Source: Strongylocentrotus droebachiensis | Lineage: Eukaryota; Echinodermata; Echinoidea; Camarodonta; Strongylocentrotidae | Direction: 5' to 3' | DNA: 64,000 nucleotides | Assembly (NCBI GenBank): GCA_035222895.1 | Contig: JAVYIG010001036.1 | Span: 248,001-312,000, forward strand | Shown here: piece by piece, positions 1 through 12,377 of the stretch | Numbering within the stretch: position 1 is the stretch's first letter | Layout: each line of letters begins with the position of its first letter | The notes under the pieces: generated by a model | Told to the model about the DNA's origin: nothing | What the model saw: the letters and a program-made list of their open reading frames with translations, nothing else | The model's database searches: none | Program-made: the position numbers and the translations under genes

Positions 1-2049
1 CTTCCTTCTTCTATATATTACTACTTCTACAACTATAATGATTATAATAGAAATAGGGATAATAAGGATGATAACCATGGGTTATCGTAAATCTTACTCT
101 TCTATACCAAGACTCGAGGCGCCAGCCACCCCTCCGGCCCTCCCCCCCCCCCAAATCTCGCGACGCCCCTTCTCATGATATTACACCCCATTATTAAACC
201 TGACGTTTTATTTTGAATGCAGTCCCGCGCGCGGCGATCAATATCGACCTGTCCACCCGATCAGGGGCGACATTAATTATGATAATCAGATGATAGTACG
301 CAGATTGATTAGAAAATCTGTGCGGCCTGCGGAGTATCCATTATGCCAGAGTGCTGAAGAATGGATGCCCCAGACCTGCCCTGACCCTGGAAAGTAAATA
401 ATTGCATGAATAATTCCAAGGGCTTCCCACAAGATCGCGCTTGCTCAAAATTCACAAAATAATTGAGGTAGACATAATATCAAGAATACTATAGATAATG
501 ATTAAGATTCATTGTTTTGATTTATTTTAATTGATCAATTTGATCTCAAATTTATGTTTTGGGACAGACAAATGAATGCGCTCAAAAAGTTAAATGAAAC
601 ATAATTTCAAGCGGTTGCACAAGTTCGTAGAAAAACACAAAAGTATTTATTATAGACAGAATCGAGAATACAAAATCTGTTACATTATTCAGATACCATG
701 TCGTGAATTTTTTTTTTAATTTAATGTTTCATTTGATCTTTTGTTGCTGTTTTTGGCTTTCAATTTATTCAACGCATTTAGTAGGTAAATCATTGCATGA
801 TGAGTATTTTTTTGGGGGGGGGGGGCTGGGCAAGATGTAGCTACGTAGAAAATCACAAATAAAATAGTACGCAGGATACCGAGAATACTAGAGATATATA
901 ATATGATAGCATACTACGGAATACCTTTTGTGATACATGTTCTAAACACATTTAAAATGTTTGTTTTCGAAGAGATAATTCGAAAGATTCGCACCAACAT
1001 GTATATGGTTTTCATGGGGAGTGTCATCGTCTTTTTAAAAAAGGGAGATGTAAGGGTTTAGGCCAAGTTTACAAATATCAAAAGATTTACCTCCAAGCAG
1101 TGTCTTTTTTGTTTGCTTGTCATAATCATCATACATAAGAAATGCAGTCGAATTATGCATATACTGCACAGTGTCCTGTCAACATGCTAGGTCATTAGTA
1201 GCAAATCATTATATAGAACATGCTCCCTTGAGGGCGTCTGGCCTTTTGTTTTAATTAAAACGAAACAACCCTCTCTATGTTATTAAAGGGGTCTAATTAC
1301 CAGGGGCGCATCTAAACGTAATGTAAATGTTAAAGAAGGGGAGAGTACAAAAGCAATTAAGGATGGCAAACACGACTTTTCTTTTTTATTTATTCGTCGT
1401 GATGTTTTGTTTTCATCACATGTACGTTCGATGCAAACATCCGTAATCAATTTTGTTATTCTTTCTGCCAGATGCTGACATTTGGATTCATCTAAATTCT
1501 GAAATATTGAGGACCATGCAGTAGAAGGGAATTCATAAAAAATGTGATTTTCTCAGATATTCCAATGCGTGTTGTTTCTTTAGGTTGTCTTTATTGGAAA
1601 TAAAGTTCATATCTCCTTTATTCCATATCATACGATATATGATATATCAGTATTTTATTTCAATCCCTGAGTCTTTTATTTCTGTATGATGTAAAAGAAA
1701 TCCTATGTGACGACAAAAATCAAGTGTTACTAATCTAGAAGTCTTCTGTGATTCTATAGATTGGAAATATGGCAATATTATGGAAATAATGATTAAACCT
1801 AAATACATTTGTCATGTCAGACATCATACACCGAAAGGTGAGGCACTGACGTTTTTTTTTGTATTCCTCTAAACTGCATACAAGCGAAGCGGATAAGCCA
1901 ATACTTTGTCATCCAAATATACTTAACAAACTATTATAGACAAAGTAGCTGCGCTAGTGATGTGACATGTGAATATTGGTGATTTAAACATTCGGGGGGG
2001 GGCTGCAGTTTTCCCAACGCTCCCCTCCCCTGATTTTAACTTTGTATAT
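1..2049. other. Non-coding stretch, no gene seen
   Basis: AT-rich sequence with no ORF or exon that I can support. It contains a C run near 145-152, a 12-base G run at 814-825 and a shorter G run near 1995-2002. No inverted-repeat element could be delimited. Confidence 0.5.
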
Positions 2050-2320
2050 GCCAGGGAGAACAGTATCCCTGTACCATACCAAAGGCCTCAACATTATTTA
2101 ACTGTTTCAAGTAAACTATTCATTTATATCGGTGTTTAAAGGGCTGTCATGGAAATAGGTAAGACCAAAAGATTAAGACAAAATTCACTGTGCTGCACAA
2201 AGGAATCCTTCCGTCATTGTTGCATATTGTTTTGTGCAAAATTACATGTGTGGAATACGAGCGACCGTGTATAGAGGCGAAGAAAGCAATCCATGTGTTA
2301 TAGCACATAAATCTGAGGCA
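2050..2320 (+). repeat. Interspersed repeat family R1, copy 1
   Basis: Diverged copy of a repeat also found at 8880-9225, 44885-45165 and, inverted, 49835-50150. Shared landmarks in order are TATCCCTGTAC, a run around TTTAACTGTTT, TCGGTGTTTAAAGG, TGTCATGGA, AAATAGGT, a CACAAAG..ATCCTT block, GTTTTGTGCAAAATT and GACCGTG.ATAGAGGC. Neither termini nor a coding region were recognised, so the class is unknown. Confidence 0.6.
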
Positions 2321-2794
2321 ATGCATTCCTTGTAATTTCCTAGCACGTTAAATGCCATTTTCGTCGCTTCGATGTGCCATGCAGATGAAGAAAGAAAGGT
2401 CATTCTAGACTACCCATCAGACTGACTGACACAAAGATGCGATGAGGTGGAATAAACCGAGAGTGGATGCGAGAGGAGGTCATTAAAAACAATGCAAGTT
2501 TTGCTTACCCCTACACCGCCATAGAACAACACAAACGTAATTTCTCAAGCCAGGCGACAGCAAAGTGTTTTTGTTAACGTAGGCTGTTCGATTTTTCGAT
2601 AGCCGTTGCCGATTTACTTAATTACTTTGAAAATGATTTCAACGATCGAGTTTGAGTTCGCTCGCGGACAAGGTCATTTAGGTCTCGTAGTGTAAAATGT
2701 TTACTAGACCTCAAGTAACGACTTAATTTGTTTCCAATTTTGCAAATATGGATCGATTTGTCTGCGTTATCTTTTATGACATCTGAAATGAGAG

Positions 2795-3150
2795 TCTTGA
2801 TTGGCTAATACAGGTCTTAGTAACGCGCAGGTGATGGACACGAAAGAAGAAGTCCCTGTAATAAAATTATCTAATCAGGAGCGTAGTTAATTCGAGGCTT
2901 GCTTAAACGCTTAAAAGGTGGATGCTGATTGGCTAATTAAGCCCTCGGTATCGCTCAATAAATAAATCTATCATAATATCATCCAATCAGGTTTAAGGTT
3001 TCAGCGAGTTTAGCTTTATACGCGGTGGATTCGAATTGGCTAGTCAAACCCAAGTTGCGGTCAATAATCATATTCATATTATGATATTAGCTGTTTAGGA
3101 TTAAAGTTTAAGCAGGGTTAGCTTATAGCATCTTTGTCATCTTGAATGAC
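2795..3150 (+). repeat. Degenerate tandem repeat with CCAAT-type cores, about 3 units
   Basis: Three successive units of roughly 105-127 bp. Each opens with a core like GATTGGCTAAT (2799, 2927 and a variant at 3033). Each also carries, in its second half, a TAATCAGG or CCAATCAGG block followed by a GTTTAAGC..GGTTAGCTTA-like stretch. The cores contain ATTGG, the reverse complement of the CCAAT box. The units are well diverged, so the array is old. It could be a decayed satellite or a duplicated regulatory block. Confidence 0.5.
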
Positions 3151-4040
3151 TAGAATGTTCAAATATACCTTTGCACATATTAACTATCATTATACGCGAT
3201 CACCATCAATCGGTGAATGAAATTGAAATTTACAATTGCGTCATTTACGGGGAAAGTGTAGGAGGTCGTTCTTTCAACTTTTCTCGTCCTTTACCTCTCC
3301 CTTTCCATTTCTATCTTCTTTCTTCTTCTCCTTCTTTTAGTCTCCCGTCATTCGATTGGAGGGGTTTATGTGTCCTTTCCTCTTGTAGCTACAGCGACTA
3401 TAAGCTATCACACTACTTCAATTTTCCTTAACACGTGTCAGTGTAAACAGGACAAAACCATAGACGAGCAAAGACTGCATAAACTTGATATACACAACTA
3501 ATCTAATCTACTCATACATGTAGATCTTCGTGACAGGCTAGAGAGCCCTTTGACAATTAACGGAAGAAGACGAAGCTAGATAGGTTATTAACCATAAATG
3601 CTGTGAAAATTGCTTATCAAAACATCTGCTCAACATTATCAAGCGACAAATAACACGTCAATAACATAGATAAACCAAGCCAGTCAGGCTTCAATGTCAA
3701 GAACTAATCAATTTTATATTACATGAATGCACGATGAGACCTTTATGAGTTTAGCAGACAGGTCGTGCACTGCATATGGATGACAGTATATTAGATCGAA
3801 CTTTGTGCTGTCTATCAATCGTACATGTTAGGATTTAGGGATTCCATATTCTGTGTAATTCAAAAAAATATTTGCTGTTTTCATTGTGAAATGTATATAC
3901 GTAATTTCTTGTGGGTGATTATCTATTTTTGTCTTTAAATAAAAATGCAAATTACTGTATGTTACATGTATCGTATATGTAAGTATATTTGTCTTAGAGA
4001 GAAGCCTTTGTGTGGGTGCCCGATGACGAAGACAATAAAA
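3151..4040. other. Non-coding stretch, no gene seen
   Basis: No supported gene. A pyrimidine-rich patch near 3280-3350 gives a short serine/leucine-rich open frame that looks compositional rather than coding. Confidence 0.5.
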
Positions 4041-4280
4041 GGAAGAATAAAAAGAAAAAGAAGAAGAAGAAGAAGAAGAAGAAGAAGAAGAAGGAGAAGA
4101 AATAGAAGAAGAAGATGAAAAAGAAGAAGGAGAAGAAGAAGAAGAAGAAGAAGAAGAAGAAGAAGAAGAAAAAGAAAAAGCAGGACGAGGAGGAGAAGGA
4201 AAGAAAGTAAGAAAGAAGAAGAAGAATACAAATGAAAAGGAGGAAGAAAAAGAAGAAGCGGAAAGAGAAGAAGGATAAGA
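4041..4280. repeat. (GAA)n purine microsatellite
   Basis: About 240 bp built almost wholly of GAA/AAG triplets with GGA and AAA variants on the plus strand. The minus-strand open frame of leucine and phenylalanine is a by-product of the triplet repeat. Long GAA tracts of this type can form triplex DNA. Confidence 0.95.
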
Positions 4281-4865
4281 AGTACTAAGTAATTAGCCTA
4301 TACTTTCCTCCAAACACTTTACCATGTGTACAATCACGTGCGTACAAACATGCGTAATATTACATAATTATGCTTATATTTAGCCCTGTTTAATTGTGTA
4401 CCCTGTATACTCCGCACGGAGACATAATTATACAAAAGAGTCGCGACTTCCTTCTTCCTGCAACCGCCCGTGGGCAAACAAAAATAAAAACAAAATAGAA
4501 CAAATCAAAACGACTACCCCTGCCCTATAGAAGAAAAAAAAAGAAAAACAAAGAAGGAGGACCTAGAGTACGTGACATAATTGCGTGTTTTTCACAGCTA
4601 ATTGTTTTCTAAATTGGTGAAGCCCTAAAAATATCTTTATATAAGATGGACGCAACAAGAAACCCAACAGCACATGAGAAAGTTCATGATAGTTCATGTT
4701 TTACCCCATAATCATCATTCCAAACCCCTGTCATACCAACCGAAATTACTCCAGACCGAAAAAAAGGACCAAAAGAAAATTACCTCAACACGCTGTTTTT
4801 TAAAATAGTGCAGTTAAAGTACACTAAAATATTCCTCCATGCTAAAGTTAAAAGGTCATCGAACT

Positions 4866-5010
4866 CTCTAATACTCAAGTCACACCGCCAAACCGATTAA
4901 GAACCAACCGATAACCGACAAAACCCGAGCAGTTACGGGGTAATGTCAGTTTTAGTTTGTTCCATTGTCGGTTTGGTGTAGGACTCATCGATGTGACTGA
5001 GGTATTAGAG
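4866..5010. mobile_element. MITE of the CTCAGTCACACCGCC family, copy 1
   Basis: Inverted ends: CTCTAATACTCAAGTCAC on the left pairs with GTGACTGAGGTATTAGAG on the right, over a 145-bp span. The inner left end continues as ACCGCCAAACCG, a block shared with the copies at 32722, 52163 and 52287. There is no coding capacity, as expected of a miniature inverted-repeat element moved by a transposase in trans. The superfamily was not assigned. Confidence 0.75.
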
Positions 5011-7236
5011 TCAGATGGCAAACAGTGCGAAATAGAACACCTATACACACACCTAACCCCTATCATTAAAGATGAAATCCACCCTGATAGTTGCTTTTAA
5101 TAGAAGCATTTTCACTCATTACATGCATCCTAAATGTAATTATTGTAAATAATTATGTGTCCATACAAATCCTGTTTTGAAAAAATATATTTTGTCATCA
5201 ATACGATAAAATGAAAGTTTATGAAATCAGAGGATATTGGAAGGAACCTCGCAAGCTACGTGACAGTGTTGCCAGTTTGTATTTGATTAATCGGAACTTC
5301 ATAAATTCATCAATTTCTTAATTTAATCGGATTTGCTAATGCTTTCAGCGACCTGTTTCTCTCATTTTCTACTTCTATTAAAACAAACTTAATATCAAAG
5401 TGAGCATCCCCCTTTAACGTAAATCATTATTGGCCGTGCGTAATCCATTTAAAACTCCTGCCACGGTACAATAGGGCCTAATTGCTGCATGCCAGACACT
5501 AGATTGGGATATCAAATATGCACGAAAATGGGTTCGTTTTAGTTGCCTTTAGCCCGCAACAGTGTCCATTATACAAATCGGTATTTATCAAGCGCAAGTC
5601 GTTATCGATCTCATTTTTTCATAGGGAGTTGGATGATTTGCTCGCCCCTTTAATATCGATATGCAGCTCTCGCTTAACCCGTATATCTGCGCTGTGGTGT
5701 GAAATTTGCTTTGACCGAAATTGAATAAGCTTATGGCGATTTTACGCGTGAGGAAACGATTATGGGATGATAACACAATAATTTCTAAAGGTATCTATCC
5801 CAATTAGGGGCAAACTAAAGTCATATCACCCGTGGATCAATGAATTACCCGGTCAGTCAATTCATAGCAAAGTGCTATAAGTACCTATAGGAGTACCTGT
5901 AGTACTTTCTTGACTATACTTACTACATACTTGTAACGTTTAAATTTATCCCTGTGCCTATTTGTAAACAATTCATTTGATCGTAAAACGGTCTAATTCC
6001 TTCTTGCATGTCTTTCAATTGCATTTTCACTTAATGTTATTTCAAATACCCCTACCCCAATTTAAGGCAGACCTATACATTGTGTGTGTTCAACCAATGA
6101 TTTTCTCTTTTTCAGGGCCTTAATGGCCGTTGTATACGAGGCGTTAATACCTTGACGCAAGACTGCGTCAGCAACTGTCGCAGTCTTTGTCGCATCGTGT
6201 GGGAGTGACATCTAGCAAGAAAATGACTACTACAAAGTGATATGCGCAAATGTTGCATTGATTTACTAGCGCATGCAATCATGCATTGACAGATGCAATA
6301 GCGCAGATAATAACGCAATCGAAATGACGGATCGTCCGAAATGACGGATCGTGCGAAACAGAAATGATGCTGTAATGTTGCGTTATATTTCATCCTTAAT
6401 ATTCTTTTATCTTAATTATCAAATTTCAAAACTCACGAAATCAAGTTTTCCTTTTGGTGTTTCTAATACTTGTAGAGACAAATGGGGAAATAGATTTTCC
6501 ATGGGAGCAAATATTATTTTACTATTTGCATTAGGACAACGTTCACATGTGTGAAGAGAAAATAGGAGAGAGAGAAAGAAACATGCTAACTCTACGTCAA
6601 TATTATGTGCCAATCCACTTCATTTTTCAGATTTATAATTTGGATTGATAAACCTTATTTCCAAGTCACCAAAGAAAAGATTATTTGCAAACGGGCAGAA
6701 GTAGTTACAGGAGTGTAGCCATTCAAGATTTATAGAGAGCGAAAAATAAATTGATAACGACATGTTCGAGGAGGGGGTGGGGGGGGGGAAGTAGGCGTAG
6801 GGAGCTGCAAACTAGCAATTTGAATATTTACACTAAAATTACTGCAATAAGAGACTCAGATTTGCCTTAGTTTTACATATTTCATGACTTTTAACCCAGA
6901 TCTGCAACCCGGATGGGAGGGGCAGTCCCTTCTCCGGTGCTGGATACGCCCCCCTGTGTGGTAGGAGCTAGTTATTCAGGAGGGTCGGACTACATTGTAA
7001 GTGTCATAACAGTATTACCCTGAATTGCTGGCAAACCTATTCTATAAAAAGCTATCAATTTTACTTTCAGCGGTTCTAGGAAATAATATCCAGGCCAGAA
7101 ACCAAAACAAAAAGAAGATTAATTGATGCCTGCTTTAACGAGGCAAGTGACAAAGCAACCCGATCGAGACTACTCCGGTTCTGTGGACAGGATGGATCGC
7201 AGCGTCGAATGTGCCATCATCAGATCGTAACGAGGA
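5011..7236. other. Non-coding stretch with minor repeats
   Basis: No gene supported. It contains the 17-bp duplication at 6321-6354, a G run near 6775-6788 and one TGGATACGCC motif at 6941-6950 next to a C run. Short open frames here show no family resemblance. Confidence 0.45.
6321..6354 (+). repeat. Tandem duplication of a 17-bp unit
   Basis: Two adjacent copies of GAAATGACGGATCGTCC, the second ending in GC, followed by a partial third start (GAAA). The surrounding 6120-6320 region is rich in short GCA/TGC and CGC motifs. Confidence 0.8.
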
Positions 7237-7475
7237 TTGGGGGAGAAAAGTAGAGAAAGAAGAGGAAGAAGAAAAAGAAGAAAAAGGAGAAGTGGAAGAA
7301 GGAGGAGGAGGCGGAGAAAGAGAAGAAGGAGAAGAAGACGGAGAAGAAGAAGAACAAAAAGGAGGAAAAGAAGATCAAGAAGGAGAAGGAGAAGAGAAGA
7401 GGAAGAAGGTGAAGAAGAAAGGGAGGGATAGAATGAGGAGAGGGAAAAGAAGAAGGAGGAAAAAAGTAGAGGAAG
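7237..7475. repeat. Polypurine tract (GAA/GGA)
   Basis: About 240 bp of nearly uninterrupted A/G on the plus strand. It opens several overlapping frames rich in Glu/Lys/Arg/Gly on plus and Leu/Phe on minus. Opening of several frames at once marks it as low complexity, not coding. Confidence 0.9.
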
Positions 7476-7814
7476 TCGGCCGGAGAGAAAGATCAATAGG
7501 AAAATGAGGAAAATATAAGATCAAGCCCTTTCGTTACGCATGCTGAAAAAGAGATCATCTGAACAAATTGGGCCAACATGATTGATACGATAGGGATGCT
7601 TCAGGGAGACTTTCTTTCAATGATAAACAAAAACCTCTTCCATATTTTAATAATTTACATTGGGTCTCTTTCTGATATGGAGAAGCAATAATGTTAATAG
7701 GAAAAGGTCGGCCATTTCTTAAGGTGATATTCTTTGTTGACTGCTATTGGTGTGAAGAAGTGTAAGTATCTCTATATTCAGTATCGGTGTTATAGAGATG
7801 TGTTAAGGCATAAC

Positions 7815-8027
7815 CCCCCCCCCCCCCTCCCCAACTCATACACATTTAAAATTTGTGTAGGCCAATTTTGAACTTTTTGTCGGCAAATGAATCCATTCTT
7901 GATTACCTTCTCTAGTACATGTATTACTGAGTTGCCGGAACCCCCCCCCCCCCCCGACGCTGTTTGTTAAAATGAATTGTTGAGTTTAAGTTTTAACTGG
8001 TATAATTTGTCTTGGGGGGGGGGGGAG
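7815..8027. repeat. Cluster of three C/G homopolymer tracts
   Basis: C runs near 7815-7828 and 7940-7955 and a G run near 8016-8027, within about 210 bp. The opposite orientation of the last run gives an inverted layout with potential for pairing or G-quadruplex formation. Confidence 0.8.
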
Positions 8028-8879
8028 GTCAGAATTTGGTTGTATATCGAAATACGTTAGGGTAAAAAAAACACTGATAAAGGATTCATGATCACACAAA
8101 TTGTGGCCCAAAAATGAAGAAAAAAGACGAAACATATCATTGGAAGACAGTGTTACATTTCCGTGTTATTTTGCTTACTATGATACATTTCCTGAATTAT
8201 ATTACAGGGGACGACAAAAAAGACCCTTTTCCCTTTTACCAGTACAAAACCCTGACTCTGAATGAAATACATCACTCGTATTAGATATTCACTAGACATA
8301 TCTAAAAAGGTCATGCCATATTCCCATACATGTACATTGTACAATGTATGGCCTTCGACACAACTTTGCGCTGAAACGGGATCGCTATATGAAACTACTC
8401 CAAATCGAGCATCTACCATGCATGAAGCATATCGAACTGAATGAGGAAAAAAAATAGAAAATCTCATTAACATCAATCTCTATGGAAACTCATAATGAGG
8501 AAATAAGTACGATTTGATTACATTTGAACCGCATACATTATCATCCCTCGTCCCAGGCATATGGTTTATTTTTCCGCATTGACATATGGCCACTAAAGGT
8601 GTCAGACCATATCATAATGTGATTGATACACCGTCACTAACAACATAAGATATTGTTTACTGTAGTTCAAGGTTGTTTTTTTTTTAATATCCGTTAAGTA
8701 CTATGATATTTTACAGCAAATGTGATCGGGATTTTGTTTTAAATTTCTAATTAAAGTAAGCTTTTGCGGTATTTTAGTTTTCCGTATACAGCAAAGCAAT
8801 TGTGTACATTCTGTTGTGGAATCACACACATAAAGTCTATACGCAATAATGATTTGATAACATTTTAGACTCTCTATCA

Positions 8880-9225
8880 GCAGTACTGCTCTACTTGAAA
8901 TCTTTAAATGCCACACAAATAATATCCCTGTACAACAGTGTGTGTGTGCATGGCGGGGTTCGACAAGTATTTGACTGTTTACAGTGCAACATTTATCTCT
9001 ACCGGAGTTGGAAGAGTTGTCATGGAGCTAATCAGGACCAGAAATAGGTATTTTGCAATGAGATGTTAGATAAAGCATAGACGTACGTCTATGGATAAAG
9101 TAATTCTTTCGTCAATTGGTGCCTATTGTTTTCTGAAAACCTTCACGTGTGGCAACTGAGCAACCGTGCATAGAGGCAAAGAAGACAAACGAAGTGTTCA
9201 TCCCTGCATGTGCTCATAACACATA
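8880..9225 (+). repeat. Interspersed repeat family R1, copy 2
   Basis: Longer copy of the family at 2050-2320. It starts around ATGCCACACAAATAATATCC and runs through TTGACTGTTTACAGTG, TTGTCATGGAGCTAATCAGG, AAATAGGT, a CGTCAATTGGTGCC block and CCGTGCATAGAGGCAAAG. Next to it is the minus-strand SINE at 9232-9373. Confidence 0.65.
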
Positions 9226-9231
9226 GCAGTT

Positions 9232-9373
9232 GATGACTGTCTTTACTTCACCTGGGTCGAGAGTGGCAGCAGTAGATAAGCTAGCACTGTCTAAGTGCAT
9301 TAGCCGAGATGGAGATTCGAACCCCAATCTCTTGATAGAAGTTAAGTGAAGGAACCACTACACCACCATAATA
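9232..9373 (-). mobile_element. tRNA-derived SINE, 5' part, minus strand
   Basis: Read on the minus strand, it has an A-box-like GGTGGTGTAGTGGTT and a B box GGGTTCGAATC, the internal RNA polymerase III promoter of tRNA-derived SINEs. The distance between boxes and the run-on into non-tRNA sequence argue against a functional tRNA gene. The 3' body is short or diverged. It belongs to the same broad family as 48723-48932 and 53750-54045. Confidence 0.7.
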
Positions 9374-9445
9374 CAGTAGATACACCGTAGTGCTCACCAG
9401 CCATGATAGGCATCCATCTTCTCAAAAAAGAGGAAAGCAAAAAAT

Positions 9446-9463
9446 TCCACCCCCCCCCCCCCT
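9446..9463. repeat. C homopolymer tract
   Basis: A run of about 14 C followed by T-rich sequence, on the plus strand. Confidence 0.9.
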
Positions 9464-9614
9464 TTTTTCTTTTCTTCTTCTAATATTCCTGTCAAGATTC
9501 CAGCTATAGATTCACTCTTGCTTACATTACATGCTTGCGCCAACCAGGGATATGTTGTCTGGGGAGTTTTGTCGTCAGCATGCAAGGTATGTAGATAGAT
9601 AGAGGGAAAGACAG

Positions 9615-9616
<2 letters not shown>

Positions 9617-9681
<65 letters not shown>
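9617..9681. repeat. (GA)n microsatellite
   Basis: About 60 bp of perfect GA dinucleotide repeat on the plus strand. The overlapping minus-strand frames of Leu-Ser repeats are artefacts of it. Confidence 0.97.
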
Positions 9682-12090
9682 CAGAGAGTACACGTAGGGG
9701 GAATGAAATACACCAATATTTACTTCTCAACGATTCAGCTCTGCGTACTTTCCGGGTGAGAGAATAAACATTTGATGGCGGTTTTTCCGCCACATTTTGT
9801 GGCCTGGAATAATGTTTAAATGAAAATGTCAACGTCGTTTCCGCTTATACAATTTCATACTGATCTGCATGAGTTATCATGAAAATAAGGGAAGAATAAA
9901 GGCGTCCCTACATCCATTGTATTGTGTAGTGCAAACAGTTCACTGACATAATAAGTCTACTTGTTGCTCGTTGTATATATAATTATGACTTAATACAATT
10001 ATAATTCACGTTATTTCCGGATACCCGAGTTTGCACTATACACGTTCTTTGGACAACTTATTAGATGTACAACGAAGTACATAGTTAGCATAATCTACAG
10101 TTGCATCCGAAGCTACCAAATGCTATATAAGATGTCACGGTCGTTCGATTCACTCGCTCACAGGTAGCTAGCTACCACTTCATTCTGAGCTGCTTATGAC
10201 GACATTATATTACATCATTAGCATTGAAAGATTACTAATGGTGGAGATGGGATATTATTTATGTGAATTAAGCAGTGATCAGAAAACATCCTAAATGAAG
10301 GCTATTCGATGACGATTTCCTATTCTATGATCATGTAGTTGGAACACACAAACAAATCCCAAAAAAGGGAAGGAAACTAATTCACGTCGCCCCTGCCTTT
10401 CGAACGGAAACTGCGCCCTGTGTAAAACGGTTTTCATCTATAAAATAAATGGATCGTCATTCGTTTGAATGTCTTGTACCCACTTAAAAGTTTCTTCCCG
10501 AAATAAAATGGACAAGTGATAAGATCGAATATCTTGCAGCCCCACCCCCCCCCCCACCCCCCTCCCCCTCCCGAGCCAATGCCTGGATACGCCAGTCGGT
10601 CAGCGTGAAGCATGACACAGCGTGGAATTTTTAAAGGAGAAGGCGAACAAATTAGACTTACACGTATAGGTTATTATTTTATTCATTTGATATGTACTTG
10701 CGCGAATGTAAATGTTTATATTCGTGTATATTAAATAATAGTTCAGACTATCAAAAATCGCCTACGCTATTATATTGTAAACACTGAAACCCACATTAAT
10801 CTAGTAATTAATATTTTATTACAGCTAGCATGGCGAGTAAAAGGTTTAATAATGTGTCACCAGCCTTCAACGAATTGTAAATATTTCCCCATTTGTGAAA
10901 AATTACTCCGTTTGCATAGACCTACTACCTACTACCGCCTACTCATGTTTATACCAACCGTGTGAGGTTTCTCACTTGAGTTAATGACCTACGACTTGCA
11001 CAACTAAAAACACCGGGAAGCCTTTCAATACTCTAATCAATTTCTCGAATGGATTTTATATTTATGTCGTGAAAACCGTCGATCCATTAGCTGCGTTAAG
11101 TTTGTTGTTAATGTCGACGGCAAACATGAGATGACGAAACTTTGCCGGGAGAGATTCGTCCTGGAATGGTCATAGAATAGATTCAAGTACGAGGCATGTA
11201 GACGTCAAAGTAAATAATTGTTCGGCGTCCTTTATCAAATTGCTTGCACATAGCTCGCTAGCTGCCGTCATGCGCCCGTTACACAAGACAAGTAGTTTGT
11301 CGATGTCAATGACAAATTACCTAGCATGCTCAATTTATTGAAAGTAGAAGTCGCTTTGTACTTTTGCCATATATTTATATACCAGCGCTTTCGCTTTGGC
11401 CTTCAAACGCACTTACGTGAATACATGAATTGTGTTTTTATAGGCTGTGGGCACAGTTTGTGCAAATACAACCTCACTTAGCTGTGGAGTACATATGCCT
11501 TATTTTCCTATACGTGAGAGATAGCGATGTGATTATTTGCTTGCGTATAGGCCTAGTATACTACTTATTAGTGTTTTATTGACATCATTATCATGCCGCG
11601 GTAAAGTGCATGTCCGAAAAGAATCAAGGTTAAATTAGTAGATTTCGTCACACCATTGCAAATCAGAGATCACTCACAGATTACCGATCGATATATATTT
11701 TTTTTCTAGAGTTCCCTCCCCCCCCCCCACCCCCCCCCCCCACCCCCCCCCCCCCTCCATGAAATGGTATGGATACGCCTAAGTGACAAGTCAATGGTAA
11801 CTTCAATACACATGCGGGTAATTTGAAAACTTTCAATATTTTCATAATTATATGTAAGTAACTCCAAAACTAATATTTCATATAATTTCCTATTCAGGAC
11901 TCACACATTTCACTAAAATGTTGATGGCGGTTCGATTAATTACATAAATATGACTGTTATTTCACTAATAAGAACAAAACAACCACTATGCTGATTCAGG
12001 GAGAATACATCATGAAACACCACAAATAATGGCATGTATATTGATTTACTCTTGTAAAATACCGTGGCCTACGATGACGGGCCCGCTTAC
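9682..12090. other. Non-coding stretch, probable intron or intergenic DNA
   Basis: No gene supported. It contains C-rich tracts at about 10540-10572 and 11717-11757. Each is followed within about 12 bp by TGGATACGCC (10584-10593 and 11770-11779), the probable edge of a short repeat family. If the minus-strand exon at 12091-12377 is real, this region is the 5' part of its first intron. Confidence 0.5.
11717..11779 (-). repeat. C-tract plus TGGATACGCC repeat edge
   Basis: About 40 bp of C interrupted by single A or T, followed by CCATGAAATGG and then TGGATACGCC. The same layout occurs at about 10540-10593 and 33516-33630. Read on minus, it is GGCGTATCCA followed by poly-G, resembling the end of the poly-G element at 48159. 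Confidence 0.55.
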
Positions 12091-12377
12091 CTCTGAGCTC
12101 GACGTCGAACCTGCGGACTGAGATCGCAGACGTCGCGGAAACTCGACAACCGATTCTCCGGCAACGACTCCGCCGACAACTTCATCATATCGATGTCTTC
12201 ACTCTCCCGAAGCTGCCTGTGGATATTCTTATCAAAGCGTATTCCTCCGCCGCTTGCCCCTCCGTACAACGGGCTAGTCATTTCCATACGGTTGCCCGAG
12301 CCGCTGGCGAGGGACGACAGCGGTCGGGCTAGCGGACTCACAACACATTCCCTGCGCTTATGCAAGAAGTAATTCAT
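12091..12377 (-). CDS. Probable first coding exon of an unidentified protein
   Basis: On the minus strand an ATG at 12377 opens 287 nt of coding sequence. It runs into a consensus donor, CAGAG then GTAAGC, with the GT at 12090-12089, giving phase 2. Read through, the frame meets TAA straight after the donor, as expected at an exon-intron edge. The roughly 95-residue N-terminal piece begins MNYFLHKRRECVVSPL and is rich in Ser, Arg and Gly. It has a low-complexity YGGASGGG patch and an acidic/basic tail containing SEDIDMMKLSAESLPENRL. There is no signal peptide or membrane segment. Local GC is clearly higher than the flanks, as in a real exon. I do not recognise the family, and the downstream exons (below 12090) were not found. 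Alternative: a chance open frame. Confidence 0.6.

Noticed and set aside
3962-4231. Minus-strand 89-codon Leu/Phe-rich frame resembling a membrane protein
   Set aside because: It is the antisense of a GAA microsatellite.
7170-7507. Three overlapping charged or leucine-rich frames
   Set aside because: Polypurine tract open in several frames on both strands; low complexity.
9394-9832. Minus-strand frames with Leu-Ser repeats
   Set aside because: Artefact of the (GA)n microsatellite at 9617-9681.
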